The notes beneath the pieces were generated by a model. It ran no database searches. It had not been told where the DNA came from and saw nothing but the letters and a program-made list of their open reading frames with translations. Positions 35,471-44,084 of a stretch of DNA of 64,000 nt are shown piece after piece; position 1 is the first letter of the stretch, and the number at the start of each line of letters is the position of its first letter. Location of the stretch: positions 186,001-250,000 of the forward strand of contig NZ_JASCRR010000006.1 in NCBI RefSeq assembly GCF_030010215.1, given 5' to 3'. The DNA comes from Tianweitania sp. UT-5YL-CI-8. GTDB taxonomy: Bacteria; Pseudomonadota; Alphaproteobacteria; Rhizobiales; Rhizobiaceae. Made by a program: the position numbers and the translations under genes.

Positions 35471-36181
35471 ATGACAGCCACGGCTCAGCGATCAGACAGA
35501 ACCAAGGTGGGAGGGCGGCTCGCAGGCCGCGGCGACCTCACAGCGTTCCTCATGCAGCTCTGCGAAGAGGTCGAGGCCGACTGCTACCTGCTGCTGGCGA
35601 TGCACCAGACGCATGACGGACCGCAACCGGAGATCGTCTCCTCCAACTGGATCTACGACGCCATACAACTCGCGGGCCATGCTCTCATTGCAGCCCTGGC
35701 GCAAGGGCCGCTGGCGACCGGTCCCGGCATCCGGCCGCAATCGGTGTCCACGGCGCAGTCCGAGACCATAGACGGCGTGCTCGACAGCGAGGAAGCGCGC
35801 ATGCTCGACGTGCTCGGCCATGGCGAAATCTTCTCGTTGCGGCTGCATGTCGGCCACCAGCGTCTGTTCCTGCTGCTCTCCTCCGCCGATGCCGGCATCA
35901 TCGACCCGGCAAAGCTGTCGAAGATTCAGTTCAACTGCTGCTATGCACTGTCGCAAATGCCCGAACTGCTCAGCGCCTCGCGCCTGCAGGACCCATTGTC
36001 CGACCGCGAGCGCGAATGTCTGTTCTGGGTGTCGGAAGGCAAGACCACCGACGATGTCGCGATGATCCTGGGCGTGTCGTCCAACACGGTGAACAGCTAC
36101 ATCACCCACGCCATCCAGAAATTGTCCGCCAGCAATCGCGCAATGGCCATCGCCACGGCAATCAGGAACGGAATCATTTGA
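35471..36181 (+). CDS. visN: LuxR-type regulator, probable VisN
   Basis: 236 residues. The C-terminal 60 residues are a LuxR helix-turn-helix ('LSDRERECLFWVSEGKTTDD', 'SSNTVNSYITHAIQKL'). The N-terminal domain (about 15-165) resembles the ligand-binding domain of the LuxR group, with 'CEEVEADCYLLL' near residue 31. In rhizobia VisN and VisR are adjacent LuxR proteins that act together at the top of the motility hierarchy and activate rem. The tandem order here followed by rem/ftcR supports the assignment; direct sequence identity was not tested. ATG at 35471; longer starts exist in frame. Confidence 0.6.
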   Translation: MTATAQRSDRTKVGGRLAGRGDLTAFLMQLCEEVEADCYLLLAMHQTHDGPQPEIVSSNWIYDAIQLAGHALIAALAQGPLATGPGIRPQSVSTAQSETIDGVLDSEEARMLDVLGHGEIFSLRLHVGHQRLFLLLSSADAGIIDPAKLSKIQFNCCYALSQMPELLSASRLQDPLSDRERECLFWVSEGKTTDDVAMILGVSSNTVNSYITHAIQKLSASNRAMAIATAIRNGII

Positions 36182-36930
36182 AACGCCGGCTCTTCAGCGC
36201 ACCGATCGTCGAGCAGAACACCGCGCCCTTGGGCGTCAAGGTGCCCGCGCAGACGTCGGCGACCGGCAAGCTGCCCGATGCCGTTCGCCACTGCCGCTGG
36301 ATCGCCACCGACCTCAACGCGGAGCATTTCGGCGTCTATATGCTCAACGTCTCGTCGGAAGGCGTGACCATGACAGCGTGCTTCGATTCGCACTATCCTG
36401 AATTCTGCCGCGCCGCTCCTCAACTTGCCGGCATCGACCGAAAACAGCTGGCGCGGCATGCGCGAGCCTCGACCGCGCCATGCTGGTGGGGCAGAAATGC
36501 AGCCTTCGCGGATGTGATGCAGGACCTGCCCTTCGCCCCCCGGATCGGCGGGGCTGATATGGACACGAGCGGTGTGGCCTTCCCCGTCAACACGGAGCGC
36601 GGCCAAAGCGGCGTCGCTGTGTTTTCCGGCACGGAGCTGATGGCGGAGGCCGACAGCATCCATGAGTTTCACGGCCGCTGTTTTTCGCTGTTCGAGGCCG
36701 TCTACCGAATCCGCCGCACGGAAGCGGAACGCGCGCCGGCAATCTCGCGGCGCGAGCTCGAATGCCTGCGGCTGACTTCGGCCGGCTGCACCAGCGAGGA
36801 GATTGCGCGGCAGCTCAAGCTGTCGGTACACACGGCCAACCAGTATCTGACCCAGACGGCGCAGAAGCTGAACGCGGTCAACCGCATGCATGCGGTCGCC
36901 AAGGCGCTTCGACTCGGCCTGATCGATTGA
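36178..36930 (+). CDS. visR: LuxR-type regulator, probable VisR
   Basis: 250 residues if translation starts at TTG 36178, which overlaps the visN stop as TTGA; a GTG at 36241 is the alternative. The C-terminal LuxR helix-turn-helix ('ISRRELECLRLTSAGCTSEE', 'SVHTANQYLTQTAQKL') is close in design to that of the upstream gene. The N-terminal domain spans about 20-180. The overlap suggests translational coupling and equal dosage, as expected of the VisN-VisR partners. No DNA target can be read from sequence. Confidence 0.6.
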   Translation: MKRRLFSAPIVEQNTAPLGVKVPAQTSATGKLPDAVRHCRWIATDLNAEHFGVYMLNVSSEGVTMTACFDSHYPEFCRAAPQLAGIDRKQLARHARASTAPCWWGRNAAFADVMQDLPFAPRIGGADMDTSGVAFPVNTERGQSGVAVFSGTELMAEADSIHEFHGRCFSLFEAVYRIRRTEAERAPAISRRELECLRLTSAGCTSEEIARQLKLSVHTANQYLTQTAQKLNAVNRMHAVAKALRLGLID

Positions 36931-36934
36931 AGCT

Positions 36935-37372
36935 TCAGGAAAGGCTCAACGGCTGGGTTGTCTGGAAGCGTGCCCGATCCAGCGCCGAGGCCAGAAAATC
37001 CGTGTCGGCCTGCGGATCGTCGTTGGGCTTGTCGAACGACACGTAGTTGATCTCGATCGACGCATCGAGCGCCGTCATGGTGAGCTGGAAATAGACCTTC
37101 GCCCCTTCGGGGCAAAGTTCCAGGTCGAGCACCACACGCGGATTTCCCTGCCAGCCGATATCCGCTTCGCCGCCATGCCCCAGCCGCAGCGTACCGGGCA
37201 TGAAATAGAGTTCCGCCGAGGAATCGACGATATCGGACAGCGAAGCGAAATGCTCGAGCCGGATGAACGCGATGTAGTCGGCGATATCGACGAGCCGCAA
37301 TTCGCGCACCACCGGATGCATCGCATCGGCGACGATCGCTTCCCGGGATGCTGCGTGCTCCTGTCGGTTCAT
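36935..37372 (-). CDS. Hypothetical protein between visR and ftcR
   Basis: 145 residues, acidic, with no signal peptide or membrane segment and no family I recognise. Predicted as a mixed alpha-beta single domain: a helical start, then beta-rich 'AELYFMPGTLRLGHGGEADIGW' (two parts, near residue 53) and 'KVYFQLTMTALDASIEINYVSF' near 95. It runs opposite to its neighbours and is convergent with visR at a 4-base gap. The start ATG 37372 has only a weak gag upstream; longer frames to 37603 run through likely promoter DNA. Position suggests a link to motility control, but this is unproven. Confidence 0.55.
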   Translation of the reverse strand: MNRQEHAASREAIVADAMHPVVRELRLVDIADYIAFIRLEHFASLSDIVDSSAELYFMPGTLRLGHGGEADIGWQGNPRVVLDLELCPEGAKVYFQLTMTALDASIEINYVSFDKPNDDPQADTDFLASALDRARFQTTQPLSLS

Positions 37373-37665
37373 AAATCTCGGCCTTAAATCCTGCGCTGCA
37401 TGCAAACCAGTTCCGCCACAGCTCGGCAGACCGCGGCACGAGAAACCTATCCGGCGAAACTTGCTCGTGCATGGAGTGAGACAGGTCGTATGGTCGGCAG
37501 CGGGAATGCCGGTTTTTTCGGCAGCGCGCAGACTGCCTGACAACGGATTAGACCGAGATTCAGCACCCCCAGAAATCAGGCGTGAAATATCGGGGTTATT
37601 CACCCGCGGACCAGCGGAGTACCCCTTTGTAAGTGGGGAAATAAACTGATTCGGAAGGCGGACCG

Positions 37666-38334
37666 ATGATCGTGATCGTCGACGAGCGAGAGCTCGTGAC
37701 CGATGGATATAACTCGCTTTTCAGCCGTGAGGGTGTTGCAAGTGCAGGCTTTCGCTCACGTGAATTCGGCGAGTGGGTTTCCAGCGCCGCCGACGAGGAT
37801 TTCCGCTCCGTCCATGCCTTTCTGATTGGCGATTGTGGCAATTCTCAGGTATCGCCGAGCAGCATCCGGGACAGGACCGACGCGCCCGTTATTGCGCTGA
37901 GCGACCAGCACACATTGGAGCAGACGCTCCGGCTGTTCGAATCCGGCGTTGACGACGTCATCCGCAAACCGGTCCACATTCGCGAAATTCTCGCGCGCAT
38001 TTCGGCCATTCGCCGCCGTGCCCAGCCTGAGACAGGCTGCACCGATATAGCCGACATGCGGATCTTCACGGACGGGCGCGATCCGGAAATCAACGGCCAG
38101 CCTATGCCGCTGCCGCGCCGCGAGCGCCGCATCCTCGAATACCTCGCCAGCAATCGCGGCCGCCGCGTTACCAAGACCCAGGTCTTCAACGCCATCTACG
38201 GCGTGTTCGACGACGAGGTCGAAGAGAATGTGGTGGAGAGCCACATCAGCAAGCTGCGCAAGAAACTGCGCGAGCGGCTGGGCCGCGACCCCATCGAGTC
38301 CAAGCGTTTCCTCGGTTATCGTCTCGTCATCTAA
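37666..38334 (+). CDS. ftcR: Flagellar transcriptional regulator FtcR/Rem
   Basis: 222 residues, OmpR-type. The receiver domain is atypical: it starts '[19 protein letters not shown]', lacking the usual acidic pair, and the candidate phospho-Asp is in 'LIGDCG' at about 56, with Lys in 'VIRKPVH'. The winged-helix DNA-binding domain (about 130-222) ends 'FLGYRLVI'. This is the flagellar activator called Rem in Sinorhizobium and FtcR in Brucella, which drives hook and filament genes and is itself activated by VisNR. It is a stand-alone copy with flaF next to it. A ggaagg site lies 5 bases upstream. Confidence 0.88.
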   Translation: MIVIVDERELVTDGYNSLFSREGVASAGFRSREFGEWVSSAADEDFRSVHAFLIGDCGNSQVSPSSIRDRTDAPVIALSDQHTLEQTLRLFESGVDDVIRKPVHIREILARISAIRRRAQPETGCTDIADMRIFTDGRDPEINGQPMPLPRRERRILEYLASNRGRRVTKTQVFNAIYGVFDDEVEENVVESHISKLRKKLRERLGRDPIESKRFLGYRLVI

Positions 38335-38496
38335 GCGATATTTTGCTCCTGACCCTGGGCGGTCAGCCTGGCGCAAGACATAAAGGCTACCTCTTTGACC
38401 GTGCAAATCGCATAGAGGCATCGTTGACGTTTCCCGCGTCCATCCAGCAACCAAGCTTCCGACTTTCCCAGGCCGACCGCGAGCGAGGACGCGCGC

Positions 38497-38844
38497 ATGT
38501 ACCAACTCTTCTATGACGAGAGGCCGACCGACACCGTTGTCGACGCCCGCAACCGCGACAAGCAGGTTCTCGACCGGTCCATCGAAATGCTGATGAAAGC
38601 CCGCGCGAGCGGCACCGATTCCCGCGACGCAACCGCTGCCCTGCAATTTACCAACCGCGTCTGGACGAGCTTCCTCGACGATTTGGAAAACCCCGAAAGC
38701 GCACTACCCAAAGCGTTGCGGTCCAACCTGATCTCGGTCGGCATGTGGGTCTTGCGCGAGTCCGAAGCCATCCGGGAAGGTCGCGCGCAGAATTTCGACG
38801 GCCTGATAGAGGTCTCCCAATTCATCCGCGATGGATTGCAGTGA
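38497..38844 (+). CDS. flaF: Flagellin-regulatory protein FlaF
   Basis: 115 residues, all-helical, with the FlaF pattern: 'MYQLFY' start, 'RDKQVLDRSIEMLMKA' near 28, 'ALQFTNRVWTSFLDDLENPESALPKALR' near 48 (three parts), and 'ISVGMWVLRE' near 79. In alphaproteobacteria FlaF is a flagellin secretion/assembly factor that works with the translational repressor FlbT. FlbT and flagellin genes are absent from the window. The start is supported by gagga 8 bases upstream. It follows ftcR by 160 bases. Confidence 0.88.
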   Translation: MYQLFYDERPTDTVVDARNRDKQVLDRSIEMLMKARASGTDSRDATAALQFTNRVWTSFLDDLENPESALPKALRSNLISVGMWVLRESEAIREGRAQNFDGLIEVSQFIRDGLQ

Positions 38845-38930
38845 CGATAGAAGCCGGCGCGCGGTTCTGCCGCTGAGCGGCACAGCCTTGACATCAAGGG
38901 TCGGAAAATTCTCGCATTCTGTCGCCCTAC

Positions 38931-38948
38931 GTTGACGTAAACGTCAAC
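38931..38948. promoter_or_regulatory. LiuR-like palindrome upstream of the SCP2 gene
   Basis: GTTGACGT-AA-ACGTCAAC, perfect 8-base arms. It lies about 80 bases before the SCP2 start codon. It resembles the operator of MerR-type regulators of branched-chain and fatty-acid breakdown (LiuR family) as I recall it from alphaproteobacteria. The identity of the regulator is inferred. Confidence 0.55.
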
Positions 38949-39029
38949 AAGCATTTATAGCTGGCGTTCCCACCGGCTGTTCGCCGCATTCATCGTCGGC
39001 CGGCATAACGTTGCAGAGGAACCAATGCC

Positions 39030-39314
39030 ATGAGCATTCAGGCAGTCGCCGACAAGATCAAAGCCCAGGTCGAAAGCTCCAGCTTCGACCGTTCGGTGAA
39101 ATTCGACACCGGCAGTGACGGCGTCATCGTCATCGACGGTGCAACCATTTCAACCACGGACGCACCTGCGGACTGCACGATCAAGCTTTCGCTCGACGAC
39201 TTGGAGTCGCTGATTGCGGGCGAACTGAACCCTACGATGGCGTTCATGACCGGCAAGATCAAGGTCGAGGGCGACATGTCCGTTGCCATGGCGCTGAGCC
39301 AGCTGATCGGCTAG
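39030..39314 (+). CDS. SCP2 sterol-carrier-domain protein
   Basis: 94 residues, a stand-alone SCP2 domain: 'VKFDTGSDGVIVIDG' near residue 23, 'ADCTIKLSLDDLESLIAGELNP' (two parts, near 47-68) and 'AFMTGKIKVEGDM' near 71. SCP2 folds bind fatty acyl-CoA or sterols in a hydrophobic tunnel; bacterial stand-alone copies are found with lipid-degradation genes. The palindrome upstream hints at control by a fatty-acid or leucine-catabolism regulator. No neighbouring acyl-CoA gene. The 250 bases after it hold nothing I can name. Confidence 0.9.
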   Translation: MSIQAVADKIKAQVESSSFDRSVKFDTGSDGVIVIDGATISTTDAPADCTIKLSLDDLESLIAGELNPTMAFMTGKIKVEGDMSVAMALSQLIG

Positions 39315-39564
39315 AGCCATTAACTGCCCGGAACGTCCATCGCGCTCCGGGCAACTTCTTGCAGGCGAACTGCCACCAAACGGCGAGCATCCACCGCTGC
39401 GCTCCCCACGCCAGCGCGCCACGGACACTGCAAATTTTGGATCGGCGCCCGCACGCGTCATCGCCCAGCAGTTGCCTGCGATGGAGGGCGTGACGCGGAA
39501 AGCTCTTCAATCGACTATTGGTTGCTACGCTGGATACTGAGAAGCGATCCGGCGTAGTTTGCCG

Positions 39565-40158
39565 TCAGGCGGCGATTGCGGCCTGTACCAGGCGCTGCTT
39601 GCGGCCGGCTGCCTTGAGCACGCCCTTGGCGCCGTCAAGAGCGCCTTCGACCAGTTCCAGCGCCAGGAAGCGATGCTGCTCGTAGGGGCCGGGCATGGCG
39701 AGCGAGCCGGTCTTCTCGGCGGTGAAGCCGAACCGCGCATAGTAGGGCGCGTCGCCGACCAGCAGGATGACCTGGTGGCCAAGCCGCGCAGCTTCGCCGA
39801 TGGCATGCCGCATCAGCGCCGAACCGATGCCGGCACTTTTCACCGTCGGATCAACGGCCAGCGGACCGAGCAGCAGCGCCTTCGCACCGCCCTCGCCTGC
39901 CGTCACGTCCCACAGACGGACAGTGCCGATCAGGGCGCCTGAACCGTCGCGTGCGACGAAGGCAAGGCCTTCCGACGGGCGGCGGCCGCGCCGCAGCTTT
40001 TCCGACGACTTGCGCTTGCGGCCCGCGCCCATGGCACGGTCGAGCAGCGCTTCGCGCGCGGCGATATCGCCATCGGCTTCGACGCCGACCACGAAGGTGG
40101 CCGCATCCTGCCAGGCATTGGTGTCGATGGTGTGAGCGAGAGAGGTCGAGAGTTCCAT
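39565..40158 (-). CDS. GNAT-family N-acetyltransferase (YhbS-like)
   Basis: 197 residues with the GNAT acetyl-CoA block 'LLLGPLAVDPTVKSAGIGSAL' (two parts, near 95-115) and 'VILLVGDAPYYARFGF' near 130, the same two motifs as the protein at 8.3 kb. The basic stretch 'GRKRKSSEKLRRGRRPSE' near residue 46 is unusual and may contact nucleic acid. The acceptor is unknown. It is downstream of the decarboxylase on the same strand. Confidence 0.85.
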   Translation of the reverse strand: MELSTSLAHTIDTNAWQDAATFVVGVEADGDIAAREALLDRAMGAGRKRKSSEKLRRGRRPSEGLAFVARDGSGALIGTVRLWDVTAGEGGAKALLLGPLAVDPTVKSAGIGSALMRHAIGEAARLGHQVILLVGDAPYYARFGFTAEKTGSLAMPGPYEQHRFLALELVEGALDGAKGVLKAAGRKQRLVQAAIAA

Positions 40159-40258
40159 GTCCGTGATCCTTCACGAGCGGAGATTGTCCACAAGCGAGCG
40201 GAATCGGGCGGAACAGTCCGCCCGAGACCTATAGTGATCCGAGGGGCTTTTGAGCCCG

Positions 40259-41392
40259 TCAGATCACGTAGGATCGGAGAGGCTCGAAGCCGTTGAAGGC
40301 GACCGAGGAGTAGGTCGTCGTGTAGGCGCCGGTGCCCTCGATCAGCACCTCGTCGCCGATGGTCAGCGACAGCGGCAGCGGATACGGCGTCTTCTCATAC
40401 ATCACATCGGCCGAATCGCAGGTCGGGCCGGCGAGCACGCAAGGCGCGGTCTCGGAACCGTCATGCACGGTCGAGATCGGGTAGCGGATCGCCTCGTCCA
40501 TCGTCTCGGCGAGACCGCCGAACTTGCCGATGTCGAGGAATACCCAGCGCACATTGTCGTTGTCGGCCTTCTTGGAGATCAGCACGACTTCCGACTTGAT
40601 GACGCCGGCATTGCCCACCATGCCGCGGCCCGGCTCGATGATCGTCTCGGGGATGTTGTTGCCGAAGTGCTTGCTCAGCGCTTCGAAGATGGCCTGGCCG
40701 TAAGCCTGCGCCACCGGAACATCCTTGAGGTAACGGGTCGGGAAGCCGCCGCCCATATTGACCATCTTGAGCACGATGCCTTCATTGGCCAGCGTGGCGA
40801 ATACGCGCTTGGCATCGCCCAGCGCGCGGTCCCAGGCCGACAGGTCGCACTGCTGCGAACCGACATGGAACGACACGCCATAGGCGTCGAGGCCGAGCGA
40901 GCGGGCATGGCGCAGCACGTCGACCGCCATCGCCGGCACGCAGCCGAATTTGCGCGACAGCGGCCATTCCGCGCCTTCGCCATCGGTCAGCACGCGACAG
41001 AACACGCGGGCGCCGGGCGCTGCACGGGCGATCTTGTCGACTTCTTCGACCGAATCGACGGCGAACAGGGCGATGCCGAGCTCATGGGCGCGGGCGATGT
41101 CACGCTCCTTCTTGATGGTGTTGCCGAAGGAGATGCGGTCGGCGGTGGCGCCGGCGTCGAGCGCCATTTCGATCTCGGCAACCGAAGCGGTGTCGAAGGA
41201 CGAGCCCATCGAAGCGAGCAGACGCAGGATTTCCGGCGCGGGGTTCGCCTTTACGGCATAGTAGATGCGCGACTGCGGAAGCGCCTTCTCGAAGGCGCGA
41301 AAATTGTCGGCGACCACATCGAGGTCGAGCACGAGGCACGGACCGTTCGGACGACGGGTGGCGAGGAAGTCGAGGACGCGCTGAGTGGCCAT
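40259..41392 (-). CDS. Ornithine/lysine decarboxylase, PLP type III fold
   Basis: 377 residues, the length of rhizobial Odc2. The PLP Lys is at about residue 48 in 'YAVKANPAP', with 'HVGSQ', 'GGGFP' and 'EPGR' as further PLP-site motifs, and the catalytic Cys in 'GPTCDSADV' near 322. It makes putrescine (or cadaverine) from ornithine (or lysine), the first polyamine step; homospermidine synthase at 60.7 kb uses putrescine. The start at 41392 has ggagag before it. A long leader lies upstream. Confidence 0.93.
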   Translation of the reverse strand: MATQRVLDFLATRRPNGPCLVLDLDVVADNFRAFEKALPQSRIYYAVKANPAPEILRLLASMGSSFDTASVAEIEMALDAGATADRISFGNTIKKERDIARAHELGIALFAVDSVEEVDKIARAAPGARVFCRVLTDGEGAEWPLSRKFGCVPAMAVDVLRHARSLGLDAYGVSFHVGSQQCDLSAWDRALGDAKRVFATLANEGIVLKMVNMGGGFPTRYLKDVPVAQAYGQAIFEALSKHFGNNIPETIIEPGRGMVGNAGVIKSEVVLISKKADNDNVRWVFLDIGKFGGLAETMDEAIRYPISTVHDGSETAPCVLAGPTCDSADVMYEKTPYPLPLSLTIGDEVLIEGTGAYTTTYSSVAFNGFEPLRSYVI

Positions 41393-41830
41393 AAGTCTCT
41401 CCATTCACGCTTTTTTAGCGTGCATAAAAGGCTGCGGTCAGCGGGCGGTCAGCCTCGCGAACACGCTGTGGACAAAGGCGCAACCGCATATCCATGAAAC
41501 CAGCCGGTGGAGACCCCGGATCCATGGACGCGCTCTGCGCGGCGATGAACTCTCAGCCTGCCCGGCTGAAAATCCGCTTTGTCTGCCTTGGCTTGGAAAT
41601 GGGAGACCCGTTCCGCACTGCCGGCAATGAAGGTGTGCCTCTTTAGTAACCCCGGCATTTGGACAACCGGAAGAGAACCAGAAAGGCCCGCACCGTCGTT
41701 GCTTCAAGGTGTCCTCGGGTCTGTGGTTGGCCACTGAACCGACTGGAGGGGTTAGCTCGAGTTACCTTACCGATTTCCTCGCCATTCGAGGGATCGGCGG
41801 ACACCCACAGGCACGTGCGACTTTGGGCAG
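41393..41830 (-). promoter_or_regulatory. Long leader upstream of ornithine decarboxylase, probable speF element
   Basis: 545 bases lie between the decarboxylase and the amidase gene; no convincing protein is encoded. A structured RNA leader called speF is known upstream of ornithine decarboxylase in many alphaproteobacteria, and this gap has the right position, size and pyrimidine-rich hairpin look. The segment ends with a hairpin (cacgct/agcgtg, loop ttttt, 41406-41422) just before the ribosome-binding site. I cannot check the consensus from memory, so the name is probable only. Confidence 0.5.
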
Positions 41831-41937
41831 GGCGGATATAGGCGCGTCGCCTGTCACAATCAAATAAAAACTCGGCTTCGCTTGAAAAAAATCGAACGGT
41901 GAACGACGGTGTGCGAATTGTGCATCAGGGGCGAACA

Positions 41938-43131
41938 ATGACTTCCGAGACCGATCCTCTCAACGCTTTCGTCCAGACCGACCAAACCACTGTTTTTGCT
42001 GAGAAAGACGGGCTTTTGTCGGGACTTCGCCTCGCCGTGAAGGACATCTATGCCGTTGCGGGCATGCGGACCGGTTGCGGCAATCTCGACCGGCTGGCAG
42101 AGGCAAATCCCGAAGAACGGACCGCTCCGGCGGTCCAGGCCATCCTCGACGCGGGCGCGCGATTCGTCGGCAAGACCCAGACCGACGAACTCGCCTTCTC
42201 GCTGATGGGCCAAAACGCGCACTACCCCTTCCCGATCAATCCAAAGGCACCTGAACGCGTCACCGGCGGATCGTCCTCGGGTTCGGCGGCCGCCGTGGCC
42301 GGCGGACTGGCCGATATCGCCATCGGCTCCGACACGGGCGGCTCGATCCGCGCGCCGGCGAGCTTTTGCGGCCTGATCGGATTGCGCACCACGCAGGGGC
42401 GCATTTCGCTGGAGGGCGCCATGAAACTGGCGCCCAGTCTCGACACGTTCGGCTGGTTCGCCCGCGACATCGACGTTTATGAGAAGGTAGCAACGCTTCT
42501 TCTTGCCCCTGACAAGGGTCCGGCTCTGACGCGCAGTTTCACCATTGGGTGGATCGACGACCTGCTGCCTGGAGACGCCGAACGCACCGAATATCAGCGT
42601 ATGGCTGGCATCGTCGCTTCGGTGCTTGGAAAAGCGGAGCCGGCCAAAGCATTCAGCGCCGAACCGGATCAACTCTATTGGGCGTTTCGCAAGATCCAGG
42701 CATTCGAGGCCTGGGCCGAGCATGGCGACTGGATTTCCGCAGGGAACCGGACTCTCGGTCCCGGCGTCGGCGACCGCTTCCAGTTTGGGGCCACGGTTTC
42801 CCGCGATGACTACGATACGGAACAGGCCCTGCGCGCGGCGTTCCGCGAGGAACTCGCAGCCCTGCTCGGATCGGACGGCGTGATTGTTATGCCGACTGTG
42901 CCGAGTGCGGCACCATTGATCGGCCTGCCCCAGGACGAGCTTCAGGCCTATCGCGAGCGGGCGCTGCGCATGCTGTGTCTCTCCGGTTTGTCCGGCTTCC
43001 CGCAGATCACGCTGCCGCTCGGCACCGTCCATGGCGCGCCTTTCGGCATCTCGCTGCTCGGACCGAACGGAAGCGACCTTGCGCTGATCGACCTCGGAAG
43101 ACGCATTCTCAGCATCGCGGCCAAGGAGTAA
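41938..43131 (+). CDS. Amidase signature-family hydrolase
   Basis: 397 residues. The Ser-cisSer-Lys triad is present: Lys35 in 'LAVKDIY', a serine of 'GGSSSGSAAA' near 111-118, and nucleophile Ser136 in 'GSDTGGSIR'. The family hydrolyses amides; members include enzymes for indoleacetamide, glutamyl-tRNA (GatA) and allophanate, but this short variant lacks the GatA length and has no gatB or gatC beside it. The LysR regulator starts 6 bases after it, so the pair is probably one operon. Confidence 0.88.
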   Translation: MTSETDPLNAFVQTDQTTVFAEKDGLLSGLRLAVKDIYAVAGMRTGCGNLDRLAEANPEERTAPAVQAILDAGARFVGKTQTDELAFSLMGQNAHYPFPINPKAPERVTGGSSSGSAAAVAGGLADIAIGSDTGGSIRAPASFCGLIGLRTTQGRISLEGAMKLAPSLDTFGWFARDIDVYEKVATLLLAPDKGPALTRSFTIGWIDDLLPGDAERTEYQRMAGIVASVLGKAEPAKAFSAEPDQLYWAFRKIQAFEAWAEHGDWISAGNRTLGPGVGDRFQFGATVSRDDYDTEQALRAAFREELAALLGSDGVIVMPTVPSAAPLIGLPQDELQAYRERALRMLCLSGLSGFPQITLPLGTVHGAPFGISLLGPNGSDLALIDLGRRILSIAAKE

Positions 43132-43136
43132 CCGGG

Positions 43137-44030
43137 ATGGACACTCTCACCCGCATGCGCGCATTCATCGACGTGGTCGAGGCGGAAGGTTTTTCCGCCG
43201 CCGCCCGCAAGATCGGCCGCTCCAAGGCACTGCTGTCGAAATATGTCCGCGAGTTGGAGGACGACCTCGGCGCGCTGCTGCTCAACCGCACCACCCGACA
43301 GTTCTCGCTGACCGAGGCGGGCCACACCTATTATCGCCGCGCAACCGAGATTGTGCGCGAAATCGATAGCCTCGCCGACACCGTGCGCGACTCCGCAGGC
43401 GACGTGCGTGGGCGCATCAAGCTCTCCGCCCCCCGCACCTTCGCGGATGCGCCGATCGGCCAGTCGCTGATCGACTTCGCCAAGGCCTATCCGGACATCG
43501 TGCTGGAAATCCATCTGGACGACCGCTTCGTCGATCTCGTCGAAGAGGGCTTCGACATGGCGATCCGCATTTCCCGGCTCGACAACTCATCATTGATTGC
43601 ACGCCGGCTTTCGCCCTTTTCCATCAAGCTCTGCGGCTCGCCGGATCTGATCGAGAAATACGGCAGACCGAAGCGGCCGCAGGATCTGGGCAACAAGCCC
43701 TGCATCATCGACACCAACGGCCGCTGGCTATCCAACTGGCCGTTCAAGGGCGACGATGGCGAGCCAATGAGCGTTTCGGTGTCGGGGCCGCTTGAGGTCA
43801 ACAGCCCCATCGCCGCGCGCAATGGTGCGGTCGCGGGCCTCGGCTTTACCGTCTTGCCCGACTTCATCGCCGGTCCCGATTTGGAGGCCGGCAGGCTGGT
43901 CAGTCTTTTGGAAGACCGCACGCTCAGCGGCGGCGGCATCTTCGCTGTCTACCCGCATCGCCGCTATCTTCCGGCCAAGGTGCGCGTCTTCGTCGACTAT
44001 CTCGTCCAGTGGTTCAAGGACAAGGAGTGA
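43137..44030 (+). CDS. LysR-family transcriptional regulator
   Basis: 297 residues: N-terminal helix-turn-helix ('FSAAARKIGRSKALLSKYVREL', two parts, near residues 19-40) and a two-lobe effector domain. 'GFDMAIRI' near 140 and 'GLGFTVLP' near 237 are the usual effector-domain blocks of the CrgA/DsdC-like group. It sits in the same orientation just 6 bases after the amidase gene, unusual for LysR regulators, which more often run divergently. It may control the amidase and itself. Effector unknown. Confidence 0.9.
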   Translation: MDTLTRMRAFIDVVEAEGFSAAARKIGRSKALLSKYVRELEDDLGALLLNRTTRQFSLTEAGHTYYRRATEIVREIDSLADTVRDSAGDVRGRIKLSAPRTFADAPIGQSLIDFAKAYPDIVLEIHLDDRFVDLVEEGFDMAIRISRLDNSSLIARRLSPFSIKLCGSPDLIEKYGRPKRPQDLGNKPCIIDTNGRWLSNWPFKGDDGEPMSVSVSGPLEVNSPIAARNGAVAGLGFTVLPDFIAGPDLEAGRLVSLLEDRTLSGGGIFAVYPHRRYLPAKVRVFVDYLVQWFKDKE

Positions 44031-44084
44031 ACGGACGTTTCGCGGGCGGTCCCATTTCTGCCCGGTTTCTGGTAATTGTCGGCA

